From: JASMHC01 sp964476515
Lineage (GTDB): Bacteria > Pseudomonadota > Alphaproteobacteria > Rhodobacterales > Rhodobacteraceae
Reading direction: 5' to 3'
DNA: 9,743 nt
Assembly (NCBI GenBank): GCA_964476515.1
Contig: CAYZAY010000086.1
Location: forward strand, 1 to 9,743
Shown here: positions 6,740 through 9,743 of the stretch, one piece after another
Numbering within the stretch: the stretch's first letter is position 1
Layout of the letters: each line of letters opens with the position of its first letter
The notes under the pieces: generated by a model
What the model saw: the letters and a program-made list of their open reading frames with translations, nothing else
The model's database searches: none
What the model was told of the DNA's origin: nothing
Position numbers and translations under genes: made by a program

Positions 6740-7486
6740 ATGCAGGCCTCAACAACTCCGAACCTGACTCTGGATTGTGGCGATTGCCCAATTCGCCACA
6801 ATGCGGTTTGCGCGCGTTGTGATGAAATGGAACTCGCCCAGCTTGAGAAAACTAAATATTACCGAAGCTATCAGGCTGGCCAGACGATCGTCTGGTCCGG
6901 TGACGAGATGGAATTCGTTGCGTCAGTGGTTTCGGGCATCGCAACCCTAAGCCAGACGATGGAAGACGGGCGCACCCAGATGGTTGGTTTGATGCTGCCA
7001 TCGGATTTCGTCGGTCGTCCCGGGCGCGCAGTTGCGCCTTACGATGTTGTTGCCGTCAGCGACATGCTGATGTGTTGCTTCCGCCGCAAGCCGTTTGAAG
7101 AACTGATGGTGAAGACGCCTCATGTTGCGCAGCGGTTGCTTGAGATGACGCTCGACGAGCTTGATTCCGCACGTGAATGGATGCTGGTTCTGGGTCGCAA
7201 GACCGCCCGTGAAAAGATCGCAAGCTTGTTGACGATCATCGCACGCCGCAATGCGTCTCTGAATTTAAGCAAACCGGAAGGCCAGATGGAGTTTGATCTT
7301 CCACTGACCCGCGAAGCAATGGCGGATTATCTTGGTTTGACACTTGAAACCGTCAGCCGTCAGGTCAGCGCTTTGAAAAAAGATGGCGTGATCGAGCTGA
7401 AGAGTAAACGTCACGTGATCGTCCCAGACTTTGACCGGTTGGTTGACGAAGCCGGTGACGACAGTGACGGCGGAATGCTGGCTTAA
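6740..7486 (+). CDS. fnrL: Oxygen-responsive Crp/Fnr family regulator FnrL
   Basis: A cytoplasmic transcription factor that binds an oxygen-labile [4Fe-4S] cluster, dimerises without oxygen and controls respiration and heme genes. The 248-aa product has N-terminal cysteines at 13, 16, 24 and 27 and a central pair at 112-113, as expected for Fnr cluster ligation. A cyclic-nucleotide-like beta roll (about 35-125), a dimerisation helix (about 127-165) and a C-terminal helix-turn-helix (about 187-220) follow. The recognition helix reads ETVSR (203-207), the E-x2-SR signature of Fnr that reads TTGAT half-sites, and two such sites occur in this window. The ATG follows a good ribosome site AGAAGGA (6729-6735). 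Neighbours hemN, usp and ccoN are known FnrL targets or associates in Rhodobacter. The protein ends in an acidic tail (residues 236-244). Confidence 0.96.
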   Translation: MQASTTPNLTLDCGDCPIRHNAVCARCDEMELAQLEKTKYYRSYQAGQTIVWSGDEMEFVASVVSGIATLSQTMEDGRTQMVGLMLPSDFVGRPGRAVAPYDVVAVSDMLMCCFRRKPFEELMVKTPHVAQRLLEMTLDELDSAREWMLVLGRKTAREKIASLLTIIARRNASLNLSKPEGQMEFDLPLTREAMADYLGLTLETVSRQVSALKKDGVIELKSKRHVIVPDFDRLVDEAGDDSDGGMLA

Positions 7487-7520
7487 AAGCAAAAAGCCCG
7501 CTCAATGGCGGGCCTTGTTG
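7485..7520. terminator. Bidirectional terminator between fnrL and the usp gene
   Basis: A perfect 6-bp GC stem, GCCCGC (7496-7501) with GCGGGC (7508-7513), encloses a 6-base loop. On the minus strand it is followed by TTTTTGCTTTT (7495-7485), a good terminator for the usp gene whose stop is 25 bp away. On the plus strand the downstream sequence is the weaker CTTGTTGT, so termination of fnrL is probably less efficient. The minus-strand T-tract overlaps the last codons of fnrL. Confidence 0.8.
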
Positions 7521-7538
7521 TCTAACTTGAATTTTGGG

Positions 7539-8378
7539 TCAGTGCGCCAGAAACAGCGGTGAATTCGCTTCTTCAAGCATGTCACGGGTTGCGCCGCCGA
7601 AGATAGCTTCGCGTAGACGTGAATGACCGTAGGCGCCCATGACGATCATGTCGGCTTGGGTATCTATCACGTGGCGTATCAGGATGTCCGATATCCGTGG
7701 CATCGTCTTGCTGAGCACGGTGATTTCGGCGGTCACACCGTGGCGCGCCAGAAATTGTGATAGCATCCCACCGGGGTCTGAGCGATTTGGGCTGTGAACT
7801 GGTGGATCGATCACAGTAATATTCACAAACGCAGCGCGTTTCAGAATTGGAAGCGCTGAACGCACAGCGGTCATCGCCTCGGAGCTTTCGTTCCAACCTA
7901 TGACGATCTTTTGAGGGTCGACGGTGGACGCGCCTTTGCTCGGAACCACCATAAGTGGCGCTTTGCCTTCAAACAGCGCGGCTTCGGTGACCGGTTCGTG
8001 TTCCGGCCCTACGTCTTCGCCGTAAGGGTGGGACAAAACCACCAAATCGGAAAAGCGTGCCCGCGCCGCGATGTGGCGACCGATATCGGCAAGGGCCGCA
8101 ACCGAGGTGCATGTGCTCCACGCTATTGGTTCGCCTTCCAAGGCTTCTTCGGCTTGTGTTTTTAGCGCGTCGGCATCTTCCAACGCACGGCTAATTGTTT
8201 CCTGAAGGATGAGCGCATTTGCACCAGCATAATATGATGTGACCTGCGTAAGATCGACGCCAAGACATAACACTTCGAGATGGGCATCCTCGGCTTTTGC
8301 GAGCGCTACGCCTTGCGCTAGGGCCGGTTGGCAGTGATCCCAGTCACTGATGACACAAAGTAAGGATTTATAAGCCAT
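7539..8378 (-). CDS. Universal stress protein, two tandem Usp domains
   Basis: A 279-aa soluble protein made of two UspA-like domains (about 1-146 and 155-279). The second keeps an ATP-binding type motif, G248-x2-G251-x9-G261-GATRDML. The first ends without that glycine pattern (PLMVVP at 141-146), so it is probably a degenerate, non-binding copy. Family members support survival in stress or anaerobiosis, but the exact role is unknown. The Rhodobacter counterpart of similar size lies between fnrL and ccoNOQP. The ATG has a ribosome site AGGAA 7 bp away. A consensus FNR box 96 bp upstream and a -10 element at the right spacing predict activation by FnrL when oxygen falls. It is divergent from ccoN and terminated by the hairpin shared with fnrL. 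Confidence 0.92.
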   Translation of the reverse strand: MAYKSLLCVISDWDHCQPALAQGVALAKAEDAHLEVLCLGVDLTQVTSYYAGANALILQETISRALEDADALKTQAEEALEGEPIAWSTCTSVAALADIGRHIAARARFSDLVVLSHPYGEDVGPEHEPVTEAALFEGKAPLMVVPSKGASTVDPQKIVIGWNESSEAMTAVRSALPILKRAAFVNITVIDPPVHSPNRSDPGGMLSQFLARHGVTAEITVLSKTMPRISDILIRHVIDTQADMIVMGAYGHSRLREAIFGGATRDMLEEANSPLFLAH

Positions 8379-8432
8379 TTCGCGTTCCTAATAATTTGAT
8401 GAAAGGGCCCCAAACCAAGTCTGGTTGCCTGT

Positions 8433-8445
8433 TGGCCAAAATGTA
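8433..8445 (-). promoter_or_regulatory. Predicted FnrL-dependent promoter of the usp gene
   Basis: If FnrL acts at -41.5 (class II), transcription toward usp starts at 8433, and the -10 hexamer must lie at 8445-8440. The minus-strand sequence there is TACATT, four of six matches to TATAAT. The leader would be about 55 nt. The predicted start falls inside the perfect palindrome TTGGCCAA (8432-8439), and the leader contains a small inverted repeat AACCA-AGTC-TGGTT (8413-8426). Confidence 0.55.
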
Positions 8446-8467
8446 GCAGCGCATTCGTTTTCTGATC

Positions 8468-8481
8468 TTGATGCAGATCAA
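8468..8481. promoter_or_regulatory. Consensus FNR box between usp and ccoN
   Basis: TTGAT-GCAG-ATCAA is a perfect FNR consensus palindrome, extended by one more base pair on each side (CTTGAT...ATCAAG). Its centre is 8474.5, almost midway between the two divergent start codons (8378 and 8573). FnrL is the expected binder and activator; in Rhodobacter the ccoNOQP operon has an FNR box upstream. Confidence 0.93.
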
Positions 8482-8503
8482 GGTTGGGCTGCTAACAAAG
8501 TTT

Positions 8504-8516
8504 CATACCGCAACTG
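8504..8516 (+). promoter_or_regulatory. Predicted FnrL-dependent promoter of ccoN
   Basis: A class II position of the same FNR box puts the start at 8516 and the -10 hexamer at 8504-8509, which reads CATACC. This is a weak match (three of six), as expected for an activator-dependent promoter without a -35 box. The ccoN leader would be about 57 nt. Confidence 0.45.
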
Positions 8517-8572
8517 TCAGATGGAATCCGAACGTCGATTGAGTCGTGCGGAGACATACGAAGGGACGCGGA

Positions 8573-9743
8573 ATGACAAATACTTTAAAAATAGTGGCGT
8601 TGGGGGTGATTACGCTTTTTGCGATGGTCGCCACGAACTTCGCCCGAGATCTGTCCTACCAGGTTCACGCCGTCATTGTGATGCTCGTGGCAGGAGGACT
8701 ATTCCTTGTTAATGTGCGCCGTATCGGCGAACCCGCAGGCGCTACGCCGACCGGATATATGGACGATGTGGTCCGTTATGGTGTCGTTGCAACAGCGTTT
8801 TGGGGTGTCGTCGGTTTTCTGGCCGGAACGTTTATCGCGTTTCAGCTGGCATTTCCGGTGCTTAATTTTGAATGGGCGGAAGGGTTTGCGAACTTCGGAC
8901 GCCTAAGACCGCTGCACACGTCAGCGGTTATTTTTGCGTTTGGCGGCAATGCTTTGCTGGCAACGTCTTTTTACATCGTTCAGCGGACAAGCGCAGCACG
9001 CCTTTGGGGTGGAAACCTCGCTTGGTTCGTGTTCTGGGGCTACCAGCTGTTCATCGTTCTTGCGGCGACGGGCTATCTGCTCGGCGGTACGCAGTCCAAA
9101 GAATACGCAGAGCCTGAATGGTACATTGATCTATGGCTGACCATCGTCTGGGTGGCATATCTGGCTGTGTTCCTTGGAACGATTATCAAACGTAAAGAAA
9201 AGCACATCTACGTTGCGAACTGGTTCTTCTTGGCCTTCATCGTCACAGTTGCGCTGCTTCACGTCGTCAACAACCTGACCATTCCGGTTTCCATCTTCGG
9301 TTCTAAGTCGGTCATTATCTGGCCGGGTGTTGCTGATGCGATGGTTCAATGGTGGTACGGCCACAACGCTGTGGGCTTCTTCCTAACCGCTGGTTTCTTG
9401 GGCATGATGTACTATTTCGTGCCAAAACAGGCGAACCGTCCGGTCTTTAGTTACAAGCTGTCGATCATCCACTTCTGGGCACTGATCTTCCTGTACATCT
9501 GGGCTGGTCCTCACCACTTGCACTACACAGCGCTGCCTGACTGGGCGTCGACGCTGGGTATGGTGTTCTCGGTCATCCTCTGGATGCCTAGCTGGGGTGG
9601 CATGATCAACGGTCTGATGACGCTTTCGGGCGCATGGGACAAGCTGCGGACAGACCCTGTACTGCGGATGATGGTTATCTCGCTCGGGTTCTACGGCATG
9701 TCGACCTTTGAAGGTCCGATGATGTCGATCCGCGCAGTGAACT
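8573..9743 (+). CDS. ccoN: cbb3-type cytochrome c oxidase subunit I, CcoN (3' end beyond window)
   Basis: Catalytic heme-copper subunit of the high-affinity cbb3 oxidase in the inner membrane, reducing oxygen to water at low oxygen. The window holds 390 codons plus one base with no stop, so it is cut by the edge, not broken. Visible ligands are His115 (low-spin heme, LRPLHTSAV), His264 (CuB, WWYGHN) and His314-His315 (CuB, GPHHLHY). Tyr308 is at the place of the tyrosine cross-linked to the CuB histidine. Spacings 115-264-314 match the Pseudomonas stutzeri enzyme (60-207-257) within two residues. The remaining heme histidines would be near 404-406, outside. About 55 extra N-terminal residues with a membrane segment (5-20 and 32-47 are hydrophobic) are normal in this group. 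The ATG follows AAGGGA (8561-8566). ccoO, ccoQ and ccoP probably follow downstream. Confidence 0.96.
   Translation, partial: MTNTLKIVALGVITLFAMVATNFARDLSYQVHAVIVMLVAGGLFLVNVRRIGEPAGATPTGYMDDVVRYGVVATAFWGVVGFLAGTFIAFQLAFPVLNFEWAEGFANFGRLRPLHTSAVIFAFGGNALLATSFYIVQRTSAARLWGGNLAWFVFWGYQLFIVLAATGYLLGGTQSKEYAEPEWYIDLWLTIVWVAYLAVFLGTIIKRKEKHIYVANWFFLAFIVTVALLHVVNNLTIPVSIFGSKSVIIWPGVADAMVQWWYGHNAVGFFLTAGFLGMMYYFVPKQANRPVFSYKLSIIHFWALIFLYIWAGPHHLHYTALPDWASTLGMVFSVILWMPSWGGMINGLMTLSGAWDKLRTDPVLRMMVISLGFYGMSTFEGPMMSIRAVN

Noticed and set aside
8413..8426. Inverted repeat AACCA-AGTC-TGGTT in the usp leader as an operator
   Set aside because: The 5-bp arms are short and match no regulator site I recognise; such a repeat is expected by chance, so it is noted only with the usp promoter.
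8425..8712. Open frame of 95 codons across the ccoN leader
   Set aside because: It covers the FNR box, both predicted promoters and the start of ccoN in another frame; composition and content look non-coding.
1..9743. Mobile element, CRISPR array, toxin-antitoxin or defence system
   Set aside because: No transposase, integrase, direct-repeat array, tRNA attachment site or small paired toxin-antitoxin genes were seen; genes and spacing are typical of core chromosome.

Overview
The window looks like a chromosomal segment of an alphaproteobacterium of the order Rhodobacterales (Roseobacter/Rhodobacter group). The evidence is the gene order hemN/hemZ - fnrL - usp - ccoN, known from Rhodobacter, together with FnrL-type and CcoN protein features, a membrane-anchored CycM-type cytochrome c, and alphaproteobacterial promoters with TTG-type -35 boxes. 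I see no mobile element, CRISPR array, tRNA gene or foreign-looking insert.

Layout. Bases 5-100 (minus) hold the small SRP RNA (ffs) with its own promoter. Bases 276-3759 (plus) carry three co-directional genes: a 675-aa FMN/Fe-S/FAD oxidoreductase of the trimethylamine dehydrogenase/DgcA/StcD type, the NADH pyrophosphatase nudC, and a small SRPBCC-fold protein. They converge head-on with pheA (prephenate dehydratase, minus), the two stop codons abutting without a spare base. Divergent from pheA is the cytochrome c gene (cycM-like), which ends in a strong intrinsic terminator. Bases 5319-6674 (minus) encode oxygen-independent coproporphyrinogen III oxidase (hemN), divergent from fnrL, the oxygen-sensing Fnr regulator. 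A hairpin shared by both strands separates fnrL from a two-domain universal stress protein gene (minus). A 194-bp divergent region leads to ccoN, the catalytic subunit of cbb3 oxidase, which runs off the right edge after 390 codons.

How it works together. The right half is a micro-oxic/anaerobic respiration module. FnrL would sense oxygen through an Fe-S cluster and act at two near-perfect FNR boxes, TTGAC-TTAG-ATCAA between hemN and fnrL and TTGAT-GCAG-ATCAA between usp and ccoN. HemN supplies heme without oxygen, CcoN uses heme in a high-affinity oxidase, and the anchored cytochrome c could carry electrons from bc1 to a terminal oxidase. The second FNR box lies exactly 41.5 bp from both predicted divergent start sites, a symmetric arrangement. 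The left half is housekeeping (SRP RNA, NAD/RNA-cap hydrolysis, phenylalanine synthesis) plus a catabolic demethylase-like flavoenzyme.

I did not find a wholly new system. The most useful leads are the regulatory geometry, a possibly leaderless hemN, a missing cluster cysteine in the flavoenzyme, and an alternative 5' hairpin in the SRP RNA.
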